A DNA stretch of 64,000 nt, taken from Microvelia longipes. Taxonomy: Eukaryota > Arthropoda > Insecta > Hemiptera > Veliidae. The stretch lies in contig JACMZG010000008.1 of assembly GCA_018340805.1 (NCBI GenBank), positions 16,160,902-16,224,901 on the forward strand, given 5' to 3'. The notes beneath the pieces are model-generated. The model worked only from the letters and a program-made list of their open reading frames with translations, made no database searches and was not told where the DNA came from. This document shows positions 48,556 to 64,000 of this stretch, piece by piece; position 1 is the stretch's first letter; the number at the start of each line of letters is the position of its first letter. The translations under genes and the position numbers were made by a program.

Positions 48556-51500
48556 TCAGGATTTGTTGTTAAAATGTGGCGTTTTGCGTTGTATAAAAGG
48601 ACGAATATCGTCGTAACTATATTTTCCATACTTATTATTTGCCATCTTAACCAGATATACATTAGAACCGAGGTACTTCTGTATTTTGTAGGGACCCTTC
48701 CATTTGGGTGCGAATCCAGAATGAATACCTTTGATTTTATCCGACAGAATGTGATTCTTTACCATTATTGGTTTCCCTACCGGGAAACGTAAAGCTGCCT
48801 TATCTGGTGAGTCCTTACCAATACTGACTGGTTTGATTCAGAAGTTAGATTCCAATCTCCTGGCTGTTTAAGATTCCTTCCGTATAGAGCCTCGGCGGGA
48901 CTAACTCCAATGGAGACATTCTTCCTGTGTCTTATCTGGAAGAGGATGTTTGGTATATCCTCATCCCATCTGTTGTGATTCCGGCCTTCAAGCGTTATAC
49001 GAATTCCTTTCTTTAGTTCTTGATTTCTTCTTTCAGTAGGGTTGGCCCGAGGTTGGTACACCGGCGTTGTCCACGCAACGCATCCCCACTTGCTTAGGTA
49101 TTCTTTCCAAGATTTACTGACAAACTGTGGCCCGTTATCGCTGAGGATTCTCTTTGGATACCCAAATCGCGGAAAAACTTCTTTTTCCAAAACAGAGGCG
49201 ATTTTTGCGGTATTAGATTTGCTCAATGGAAAGGCTTCCACCCACCGGCTCCACAGGTCTGTGCACACTAAAAGGCAGGTTTTTCCAGTCTTCGAACGGG
49301 GGTAAGGACCCATTAAATCAAGGGCCATGGTTTCCCATGCTACTTCTGGTTCTTTCCTTTGCTGTGGTGCAGCGCGTGGACGCCCAGTAAGAGGTTTATT
49401 CCTTAGACAAGTTTGACAGCTTCTCACGTATTCTCGTATTTCTTTGGTCATCCCTGGCCAATAAATACGAGCCCTCAGAGTCCTACAAGTTTCCTCGTAT
49501 CCGGGGTGGCCAACCAAAGGATGATCGTGGTATCTTTGTAGAGCTTCTTCTTTAAGATGTTGAGGAAGATAGGGTCTTGGATGGTCACTGTTTATATAGT
49601 AGACTGTGCCATTGTCAAGGACAAAATTAATCTTCTGTCGAGCCCAAGCCCTTCTTTTCCTGTGTGTTGCAGGTCTATCTTCACCCCTTAACCACTGTTT
49701 TATGTTATGTATGATTGGATCCTGGTCTTGTTCCTTTATTGCTTTTTGTATTAGTTCGTCAGGAGTTGTATCACTCTTCATAACCTTGAGACTCATACTC
49801 TTATTCGCAACTGGAGGTGAGAACACGTCAAGGAGAATTTCTTCTACCTCTCCAACTGGTTCTCGAGAAAGAGCGTCTGCGGCTTGGTTCAAGCGACCAG
49901 GACAGTGTTGTATCGTGAAGTCGTAAGACATTAATGTAAGGAACCATCGGTGAACCTTGCTGTTCACGTCCTTGTTTCTGGCAATCCACGTTAGGGCACT
50001 ATTGTCTGTAATTAAAGTGAAGCTTCTGCCTTCTAGGAAAGGGCGAAATTTCCCAACAGCCCAGATTACAGCTAATCCTTCCTTTTCCATGGTGGTATAC
50101 TTAGCTTCGGTGTCTGACAACTTCCTACTGGCGTAACTTAAGATGTATTTCCGTTCAGCTTCTTGATACAGCACTGCTCCAAGACCTACATCTGAGGCGT
50201 CAGTTTGTAGAATTATTGGTAAATCTGGCTTGTAATGACTGAGGCTTGGTGCCTGCAATAATTTCCTCTTGAGTGTCTGAAACGCTTCTTCTTCTACTCT
50301 GGTCCACTTCCATCTGACCTTTGTTTTGGTAAGCTCCGTGAGAGGTGTAGCTGTATCTGCGAAATGGTCCACATAGTCACCGTACCATTGGCAGAGTCCT
50401 AGGAACTGTCGTATTCCCTTCTTGTTCTTGGGCTGAGGAAACTCTTCGATTGCTTTGAGTTTTTCAGGTTGGGTCATCACTCCATCCCGGTTGATGCGAT
50501 GGCCTAGAAACTCGATTTCTTGAGCTCCTATTAAGCACTTTTCCAGATTACAAGTGAGATGATGACGTGATAGGCGCTCCAAAACAAGTGAAACGTGTCT
50601 CAAGTGATCTCCCCAGGTTTCGCTATGTATAAAGATGTCATCCAAGTACACTTCCACAAAGTCTCCTATAAATCCACGTAATGCTTCTTCCATTAGCCTT
50701 TGGAATGTCATTGGACTATTTTTAAACCAAAAGGCATTACTAGAAATTCGTAGAGCCCAAGTGGAGTTGAAAATGCAGTAAATTTCCGTGATTCCTCATC
50801 CATCTCCACTTGCCAATATCCAGATTTAAGATCCAATCTAGTGAAGTATTTTGACTTCTTCACTGTTCGTAATTGATGGTGCAGGTTCGGCATGGGGTAA
50901 GCGTCATGAGTTGTAACTTCATTTAAACGTCGGTAGTCAACACAAAATCTCCACTCACCATCCTTCTTCCTCGCTAACACAACAGGACTTGACCAGGGAG
51001 ATTTGCTCGGCTGAATGAATCCCTTTCGCTTCCATTTCTTTCACTTGACGGATGATCTCAGCACGCTTCTCATCATTGTAAGGATATGGCCCTTGTCTTC
51101 GAGCTGGAACGTCTTTAACTTGAATTTTATGAGTTATAGTTCGGGTCCGACCTACGCCGTTTAAACAAGAAATATGCGTTTCTAAAACCCGCGTTATTTC
51201 CGACTTCTTGGAGTTATCGAGGCTGGCATCAATAATTTCCTTAGGGATGTTCACTTCTTTATCTGATTCATTAACTGTTTCGTTATTTCTCCAGCTAACT
51301 GTGGTCCGATCCAGAGCACCTATCGAGCAACTGCGATTTCCATAATCGATAACTACCGATTGACTTTGAAGCCAAGTATTTCCTAATATCATATCATAAG
51401 GCAAGCCAGGTAAAATAGATGCTTTGACTTCATAACATTTCCCTTGGATATTAATGATAACCTCTACTTCTCCGCTAGTTGTGGTCGTTTTACCTTTCAC

Positions 51501-51728
51501 TCCAAACTTAATAGTTCCTTTCCTGCTATTTATTCTTTTTATATCTGCGTGGTTAATCAAAGGATCTCCAATGAACGACGTACTAGCTTGCGTATCAATT
51601 AGGGCTAGATACTCTTCTCCTCTTGATAACCGAAAAGCAATTATGGGAAAGCTATAATCGGCAGGGTCTTCTAGATGCAGGAGCCTTTTGTTCAATTGAG
51701 GGCTCACGGCTCCGTTTTGAGTCCTCAT
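48556..51728 (-). pseudogene. pol: gypsy pol: protease, RT, RNase H, integrase; frame-broken
   Basis: The polyprotein begins ATGAGGACT at 51728, overlapping the gag stop as TAATG. Protease: YLALIDTQASTSFIG then MILGNTWL. The usual DTG is DTQ here. [40 protein letters not shown], and VEVYLDDIFIHS with the catalytic pair (about 50660-50630). RNase H: ILQTDASDVGLGAVLY and ITDNSALTW. Integrase: DHPLVGHPGYEETCRTL with CQTCLRNK (zinc site), ALDLMGPYP, RILSDNGPQF and ANPTERRNQE (D, D, E). The C-terminal part continues in another frame (48765-48556, WKGPYKIQKYLGSNVYLVK). Frame changes lie near 50975, 50710 and 48777, each looking like one base gained or lost. Apart from these and DTQ the motifs are intact, so assembly error is a real alternative to decay. 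Confidence 0.88.
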
Positions 51729-53059
51729 TACTTGTTTTCCGGACGAGTTTGTTGTCGGGAAGCAGAGTTATTAACTGCAGGAGCGGTGTTGGGGTTCCTG
51801 TTCCTGTAGTTATAGTAGTTGTAGTTTCTATAACCAGGTGCAGGTTTTCTCCAATTTCCAGGTGTTGTCTGAGTATTGGGCTGACTGACAATTGCAGCAG
51901 CTTGATTAATGTTGGCATTAGACTGGGTTGTGGTAGTAGCTGGGTGACTCACATTTGTAGCTGGTTGGTTAGCTGGCGTAACTATGTTCTGTATTGGTGC
52001 TGAGTTATTCAGTGATATAGCAGAGGATGTTGTGGGTTTCTGGTCGTTTTCCAAATGCCTAGCCATACTGATGAACTCTGCGGCAGTTCCGGCTTTCACC
52101 ATTCGAAGCAGCTGCCTGAGTTGAGGATGGACAAGCTCGATGACCTGATTAATGTAGGTAGCTTCTTCTTCAGTAGGATACAATCTCCTAAATAAAGCTA
52201 ACTTTTCTTGTAGAAATCCTTCAACTGTTTCTCCTTCGCGCTGTCGATCACCATGAAAACTAGCTTTAAGGGATGATATACTGCTAGGAGCAGCATAACG
52301 GTGTGTCAAAAATTGCGAAAACTCTTCCCAGCTTGCGTTAGTTTTGCACTGAGTCTTCCAAGCCAACTGTATTTCCGGTGCCAGATAACGAGAGGCAACC
52401 TCTACCCAGCAAGCTGTAGGTACGTGATTATTCCCTAAGTTCTTGCTCCACTGCTGGATTGTTGCGGTTGGATCTTCCCAAGATTTCCCGTTGAAAGGCG
52501 TCATAATATACTCTAAGACGGCGGGGTCCCAACTAGTAGATTGCATCGGTTGACGCATTCCCAGTGTCAAGCCATGTCGAAAACCTTTCGACTCTGCCTT
52601 TTCTAGATTTGACTGGTTTACAACATGACCCAGTAATGTCTTAATATGCGACATTAGTTTTAACATTGGCCCACCATTGGGCGGGTGCTCTGCCTCAGGG
52701 GTGGATCTACCAGGATTCCTCTGGACATCAGGTTCCTCTTGGATGTGAGGTATAGGTGAGATATTACCCATTAGATTAGGAACAGGTCGATCTCGGCTTC
52801 CACCAGAGTCTTGGTCCTGGTTAGCGTTAGAACCCAAAAATCTTTCAAACCTACTCTGGATATCTTCATTATCTTGTTCATCCTCTTGGCCTGGCGGGCA
52901 CCAAAACGAGTACTCATCCGGAGTCCCACCTTCATTCCTTACTAATTCGTCCAGTCTAATAAATAAATCGTTGATACCACCAGTAGTTGGAAGGCCACGC
53001 TTTGCAAGTTCTCGTCGCATATCCCTTGCGGTCATCTCACGTAACTTCTTCGAATGCAT
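51728..53059 (-). CDS. gag: gypsy Gag with N-terminal SAP-like domain
   Basis: The true ATG is at 53059 (ATGCATTCG). The frame stays open four codons upstream to a TTG but has no other ATG there. It has 443 residues. Residues about 5-40 (LREMTARDMRRELAKRGLPT, TGG, then IRLDEL) match the helix-G-helix pattern of a SAP nucleic-acid-binding domain. An acidic, Pro/Asn-rich linker follows. The capsid core (about residues 170-330) includes WSKNLGN, WEEFSQFLTHRY, ETVEGFLQEKLALFRRLYP and a late helix before ARHLEND. The tail is Asn/Thr/Gln-rich and ends in a Tyr/Asn/Arg stretch (YRNYNYYNYRNRNPN). No C-x2-C-x4-H-x4-C zinc knuckle was seen, so RNA binding may rest on the basic tail. The stop overlaps the pol ATG. 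Confidence 0.85.
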   Translation of the reverse strand: MHSKKLREMTARDMRRELAKRGLPTTGGINDLFIRLDELVRNEGGTPDEYSFWCPPGQEDEQDNEDIQSRFERFLGSNANQDQDSGGSRDRPVPNLMGNISPIPHIQEEPDVQRNPGRSTPEAEHPPNGGPMLKLMSHIKTLLGHVVNQSNLEKAESKGFRHGLTLGMRQPMQSTSWDPAVLEYIMTPFNGKSWEDPTATIQQWSKNLGNNHVPTACWVEVASRYLAPEIQLAWKTQCKTNASWEEFSQFLTHRYAAPSSISSLKASFHGDRQREGETVEGFLQEKLALFRRLYPTEEEATYINQVIELVHPQLRQLLRMVKAGTAAEFISMARHLENDQKPTTSSAISLNNSAPIQNIVTPANQPATNVSHPATTTTQSNANINQAAAIVSQPNTQTTPGNWRKPAPGYRNYNYYNYRNRNPNTAPAVNNSASRQQTRPENK

Positions 53060-53151
53060 TTTACAGAACAAAATATTAAATACAATTCAATATCACGAAT
53101 ATACCTAAAATTATTTATAATAAATAAGAAACAAAATTAAATTTTAACAAT

Positions 53152-53153
<2 letters not shown>

Positions 53154-53192
<39 letters not shown>
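53154..53192. repeat. Poly-T run in the leader
   Basis: An almost pure T run, ending in ATATATAT, lies between the primer site and the gag start. Confidence 0.9.
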
Positions 53193-53195
<3 letters not shown>

Positions 53196-53408
53196 TATAT
53201 CACAAGATCAGTGTCGCTTTAATAGCAAGGCGAAACAAATAAACAGTATAACTGGTCACTTCATATAAAGATAATCCTCTACCTGGTCTTCCCAAAACCG
53301 AAGCACCATGAAACAGGTACCCAGGCGCTAGTCATAATCGTATTATTAGAACCAGAAAAAAAAAAAAATTCAGAATAAATAACTAGTTGAGTTGAATTGA
53401 ATTAGTTG

Positions 53409-53425
53409 TCCTGTCACGGTCGCCA
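53409..53425 (-). promoter_or_regulatory. Primer binding site, tRNA-Arg type
   Basis: On the minus strand TGGCGACCGTGACAGGA starts three bases after the 5' LTR end. Its complement fits an arginine tRNA 3' end (TCACGGTCG plus CCA). Arginine-tRNA priming is known for the 412/mdg1 group (from memory). Confidence 0.85.
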
Positions 53426-53428
53426 GAT

Positions 53429-55114
53429 TGACACCGGCGCGTGGTACTCCAGCTGCTGCCGAGACCACACTGCCAGGGGGTACGGGCCCACCTGTCCGAG
53501 CCCGACCAGCCTGGGGCGCAAAGGCGACGGTTAAAACGGTCGCCAGTCCTTTTTTAATGGAATGAAACGAGAAAGGACAAACTCGAAAAAGGAAGACCAT
53601 GTAACAGATTCTAACTTAAGGCCGACTCGATAACCAGGGGGAAGGATAACCAAACGTAACGCGCGGGGCCCGGCAGAGCCGGACCCCTCGCAAGGTGTTG
53701 GAGTAACTACCGCTACCCGCCAGAACACCTGACAAGCAACGGTAGGGAGGCCAGTCCAGAACACCTGGGCTAGGCCTCCAGGAGAGGAAGACTACGACTC
53801 AGACAGAACGCCTGCCTGAGCCGTAGGAGGGAGAACTACCGGTACCCGTCAGAACATCTGACAAGCAACGGTAGGGAGGCTAGTCCAGAACACCTGGGCT
53901 AGGCCTCCAGGAGAGGAAGACTGCGACTCAGACAGAACGCCTGCCTGAGCCGAAGCCGTGGGAGGGAGAACTACCGCTACCCGTCAGAACACCTGACAAG
54001 CAACGGTAGGGAGGCTAGTCCAGAACACCTGGGCTAGGCCTCCGGGAGAGGAAGACTGCGACTCAGACAGAACGCCTGCCTGAGCCGAAGCCGTAGGAGG
54101 AAGAACTACCGCTACCCGTCAGAACACCTGACAAGCAACGGTAGGGAGGCTAGTCCAGAACACCTGGGCTAGGCCTCCGGGAGAGGAAGACTACGACTCA
54201 GACAGAACGCCTGCCTGAGCCGAAGCCGTGGGAGGGAGAACTACCGCCATCCGTCAGAACACCTGACAAGCAGCGGTAGGGAGGCTAGTCCAGAAACACC
54301 TGGGCTAGGCCTCCGGGGAACGAAGAGGTCGAGGTAGGGCTAGAACTCCTAGCCCAGTCTCGGCCGGGTATCAATCCGGCGCGCCCTGGGATCAGGGTGC
54401 CGGTGTAAGGGAAGAAGGTAAAGGGTGTAATAAACAAACTCACTCGTACATTTTTAGATCATTTATTCCTCAAATCCTATAAGGGGTAGTGAGGTGGATC
54501 CTTTGTCCGAGTGAGGTGGTTGTAGGGTAGAGGAGAGGTAGAGAGAGAGAAGCGACCAGCCAGCAGAACACCTGACGACTGATGCCTTAGACTTGTGTCG
54601 CGGCTCTGAGGTACTCTCTGACTCCGCCCACTCCCCTCCACACGGGACCCCCACTATGCATAGGACACAGTGGGTACGCCCCGCCCCCTCGAGGTACTAG
54701 CAACCACCCCACTACTCTCGCTGCCCTTACTATACATATAATTTATTTTAATTAATTTATTATATAATTATCAATTTTCTTTATTTCAATATAAATCACA
54801 TTTTATTTTGGCAATACTTTATTGGTTAAGTATAAGTAAATAGGCTAATAATAAAATACTAATAATAGTTAATAATATAATATAAATAATAAATAATATA
54901 AAATAAATATACATAAATAAATAGAATAATGAAATAATATAATATAAATAAATAATATAAAATAATAATAAATAATATAAATAAATAAATATAAAGTTAA
55001 TATAGTTAATAATATAAATAAAATAATTTTATTCTTAACCCAATTACCCTAACTCAACCGAAGGGAGATGGGAGTATTGGTTCCCAATCATAAGGGACAT
55101 ATTGTCCGTTGTCA
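53429..55114 (-). repeat. 5' LTR with hairpin tandem array
   Basis: 1686 bp. The AT-rich U3 spans 55114 to about 54736. GC-rich sequence follows, then AATAAA on the minus strand at 54467-54462, then the hairpin-rich part. Five tandem units begin at 53707, 53836, 53971, 54106 and 54241 (129-135 bp apart). Their order within the LTR would place the hairpins after the poly(A) signal, in the 5' leader of the RNA. Confidence 0.92.
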
Positions 55115-57344
55115 AAATGGACATAGCTCATTACGGGTATAAAATTCATTAAATTCAAAATAATATTAAATAAAACAGTAAAAATTATTATTTATTTATG
55201 TTTATAAGATCATTTAGAAAAATTTAAAAAAAATACATCGTATTAGTCATATCATCTGCTTTTTTTAAGTTTTTGGTCCCATTAATACAACATGGCATGC
55301 TATTGTTTTTGTATTTCTACTTTACTAACCAAGTTCTCATAAGAATAACTCTATGGAGCACAATAAAACAGTGCTTATTTGTTATTCTTATGTTAAAGTT
55401 ATTTGTCTTCAAAGTAGTTTTTATTGGCCACAGTAAAAACTGTATGTATATGTAATTTACAGAGGCCACGCTGTAAATTACTTATATGGATAAGAAGAAT
55501 AGCGAATTTTGCCTTCTTTACTCCTTCGGGAAAACACCGAAGGACATCTATCTTGTTTTACTTCTTCCAATAATTTCTGTACCGTCTGTTTTACATAATT
55601 TTAATATGACTTAGTTTTGTCTAAAGATGTTTGTAAGATTTATTTTTTTCTTTTGAAGTTATTATAATTTAATATAATAATTATTTACAGAAAGTTTTTT
55701 TAATCCATTCCGATCAGAAAAAGCTTTCAGATGTTGTCAAGAAGCATATTGGGGCGCTAAAGCAGCTATGCGGCGACAGTGTTCTTCTTTTGTATCAGTA
55801 GTTCTTACAAGACCGTTAGTCATAAAAACAAGGATCCTTTACAAACTACCTAAAAGGATCCTTTAACTCTTCTCACTGGTCACAAGACCGTGGGTCAGAG
55901 GCCAGCTTTTATCACAGTTTTAAGCTTCGCATTAATTTGTCATTAGTCTGCTTAACCATTTTTTTCGTTTTCAAGTACTTGTTGGAAGCTAATCATCCTG
56001 TACTGTCCAGTTCTTTGATCGATTACAGTGTGTTAATAATATATAATTCTATCATATATCTATATATACAGGATGGTATATTTGAAATACATCACACTGA
56101 TTAACTCAGCTTCGTGTGAAGCTATTGCGATACAAATTAGTATCTATCTTTACTATGTCGACCACTAAAAATTCAAATACCCAAATATTTTTTTTAATTT
56201 ATTTTTTTATCTGTCCCGTAATGTATGGGTAATCTCATAACAAAAAAATGTTTTTATGATAACTGTGATAAGTAAAATTGGGAGCATACCTTAATATTAA
56301 TTATTTTAGAAACTGTCACACTGTAGTACTAAAGTGGAACACTCACTTAAATAAAATAATAAATAAATAAAACACCCAAAACAATTTGATACCAATATAA
56401 TCAAATTCCATTAATTAATTAATTATCGTTTGACTTACATAAGGACTAAAACCCATTTATAATTAAAAATAAACTTACTGGCATACCAGAATTCATCAAT
56501 TCTAATACATAATAAGAGAAAAATAAAGTTCTTGGGGAAATCACCGGAATACAGCGATATTGGTATCAAATTTTCCTGGGCATAACATAGTTTCAGAAAT
56601 GATCCTGTTAATGGTGTGTTCCAAATTAACTTTTTTAAAATTACCGTAGAAAAATACATTTCGGTAATCTAATTACCATACTCCAATTGTCAGTGCTTCA
56701 GTACTTCACTGTAAAGGGTAATCCTTACAGACTTATGTTTCTACGTCACGCAATTCATAGTAAAAAATTGTCACCAGCTTGGTGCAAACCTGTACATAGG
56801 TTATTTATTAACAATAAGAAGAATGTTAATAAAAAATAAGAAATATGTTCATACAAAAAATATGTTCATATAAAGAAATACGTTCAACCACCCCCTCCCC
56901 TCTTCATGACCCTAATATCATAAGCTCATTTTATCGTAGAAAATTTGCTTAAAAGAGTAAGTATGGCATAGGACGGGATGTTGGGAAGGTACATATACTG
57001 CAGGAATTAATTCCAAAAGGGGCAATCAAAAGAAGTAATCAATATTTTGAACACAAATAGATACTTTATTTACAGTCATCTATGGCAACACACTCCAGTC
57101 CTACCCCACGTAATAAAGCAGCTAGCAAGCAAGGGTCGCAGTAACACACTATCCCCATGAAGTTAATGCACATACAAAGCAGGATAGTATGCAGTTTAAT
57201 TATAAGAATAAGTTAGGGAAGAATAAGGAACGTAGAGATTATTTTACCATCGTAATTTAATGTTTTAATATTTCAAAGTGTTAAATTAAGTTCTTATAAT
57301 CTTATTTATCATCTCATTTAAGTTCAATTAGATTCAATTTGAAC
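55115..57344. other. Intergenic region upstream of DRC11
   Basis: Mostly AT-rich. CTCCTTCGGGAAAACACCGAAGGA (about 55530-55553) can form a small hairpin. Two related phrases ACAAGACCGTTAGTC and ACAAGACCGTGGGTC (about 55806 and 55882) flank a repeated AAAGGATCCTTTA. No exon was recognised. The DRC11 promoter should lie near the right end. Confidence 0.4.
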
Positions 57345-63236
<5,892 letters not shown>

Positions 63237-63299
63237 TAAAGTGGTTTTCCCAACAACTTTTGATAACATTTGAATTAATTTTAAACAGGTTTAAATGAA

Positions 63300-63526
63300 G
63301 ATTTAGGTCTTCCGGTGGTGACCGCGTCATGGTAGATGAAGAATCCAGTACAAGATTCCAATTCAGTTTTGTAGAGCATTGTGTTTCTATCCACGATTTC
63401 CTACATCCTTTAAGATGCCTCCCACAGTGGAAGCAAAACGTCGGATTCTTCATCTACATTGACGCGGTCAACACTGGAAGACCTAAATCTTCATGACAAT
63501 TCCCGCGGAAGCCTACGCAGTTTATT
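63300..63526. mobile_element. 227-bp fold-back insertion with 13-bp target duplication
   Basis: AGGTTTAAATGAA flanks it at 63287-63299 and 63527-63539. The inner ends GATTTAGGTCTTCC...GAAGAATCC and its inverted copy form arms of about 47 bp, followed by a tail (TTCATGACAATTCCCGCGGA onward) outside the arms. A diverged relative is at 35484-35790. A 13-bp duplication fits retroposition better than most DNA transposons, yet the arms look like a fold-back element. Confidence 0.75.
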
Positions 63527-63539
63527 AGGTTTAAATGAA

Positions 63540-64000
63540 ACAACTCTACACTATTTACATAAATAACTATTATTTCTATTACAAAACTAACATAGATAAA
63601 ACGAAGAGATTATATTAGTATATAGTTTCATACTTTTGACGATTTGCCATAGTACTTTAATTAGTATTTATGCAAATAAAGATTTTTATTTATTTAATTA
63701 TAATTTAACAAAACTTAAGTCATAAGACATTGAGAGTGCCTTGTTACTATTTGTTGAATTTCAATAAATTAATTTGCTTAGATTTGTAAAATCTAAATAA
63801 ATTACTAAGAATGATTAAAATAATTGAAAACACATTAGTGAGTTTTCTTCATTAGACTTCATTCTTAGATCGTCTTGCAATAACAAACTTGGAGTGCGTG
63901 TAGTACGTTAAAATTTAAATATTAAAAATTTGCCATTTTAAAAATGGCAGCCAATATTGCGGACATTATAATTTTATTTTAGCAAAAAAATTAAATCTTA
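63540..64000. other. DRC11 intron 9, no exon seen
   Basis: AT-rich sequence. Near the end GCCATTTTAAAAATGGCAGC forms a short palindrome. The next DRC11 exon must lie beyond the window. Confidence 0.5.

Larger units (their letters stand above)
43798..55114 (-). mobile_element. Ty3/gypsy LTR retrotransposon, 11.3 kb, with an extra ORF
   Basis: A complete element on the minus strand: 5' LTR 55114-53429, primer site 53425-53409, gag, pol, an extra ORF, polypurine tract at 45484-45473, and 3' LTR 45469-43798. Both LTRs start TGACAACGG and end GGTGTCA. They differ mostly in run lengths and copy number of short AT repeats, so the insertion looks recent. Flanks do not give a clear target duplication, perhaps because the left side is extended by extra LTR copies. 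PBS, polypurine tract and gene order agree with Ty3/gypsy. Confidence 0.93.

Noticed and set aside
57339..57344. Upstream TTG start for DRC11
   Set aside because: A proper ATG follows two codons later (57345) and begins the conserved family start.

Overview
The window is nuclear DNA of an arthropod, most likely an insect. It is AT-rich, its genes are split by GT-AG introns, and most of it is mobile elements: Ty3/gypsy, piggyBac, IS630/Tc1-like, Harbinger-like, LINE and Penelope-like copies at different stages of decay. No rRNA, tRNA, operon or prokaryotic feature was seen. The species cannot be named from the sequence alone.

Two host genes are supported by exon-by-exon reading with matching splice phases. 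On the minus strand, 40227 down to 29199, lies the 5' part of RPC4 (RNA polymerase III subunit, POLR3D): six exons, with the C-terminal exon(s) not found in the window. On the plus strand, 57345 to 63230 and running off the right edge, lies a DRC11/IQCA1 homologue (IQ and AAA domain ciliary protein) with nine visible exons. Both have introns loaded with repeats.

Layout: 1-2110 decayed Ty3/gypsy pol; 2484-5016 a complete-ended piggyBac-like element with TTAA target duplications and a broken transposase; 5133-6710 a decayed IS630/Tc1-like transposase; 7290-8640 more gypsy and LINE debris; 9084-12351 a 3.27-kb DNA transposon with inverted repeats of about 680 bp and an 8-bp target duplication; 12541-16636 a decayed LINE; 17677-19864 a short LTR, a tRNA-Lys-type primer site and a decayed gag; 20301-27830 two adjoining satellite arrays (about 288-bp and about 165-bp units), the second built around a 17-mer able to form a very stable DNA mini-hairpin; 28060-28700 a Penelope-like tail; then RPC4 with a LINE in intron 5.

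From 42058 to 55114 lies a large, apparently young Ty3/gypsy retrotransposon on the minus strand. It has two LTRs of about 1.67 kb, a tRNA-Arg-type primer binding site, a polypurine tract, a gag starting with a SAP-like domain, a pol with single-base frame breaks, and an extra 263-residue ORF of unknown function after pol. Its LTRs carry tandem repeats of about 130 bp that are almost entirely nested hairpins, many tipped by CAG-AACRC-CTG. Extra partial LTR copies joined by A-rich linkers extend the left end.

The most distinctive signals are the hairpin-chain leader of this retrotransposon, the mini-hairpin satellite, and a Harbinger-type MITE family. That family has a clean empty site within the window, and a larger copy of it ends 16 nt before a DRC11 splice acceptor.
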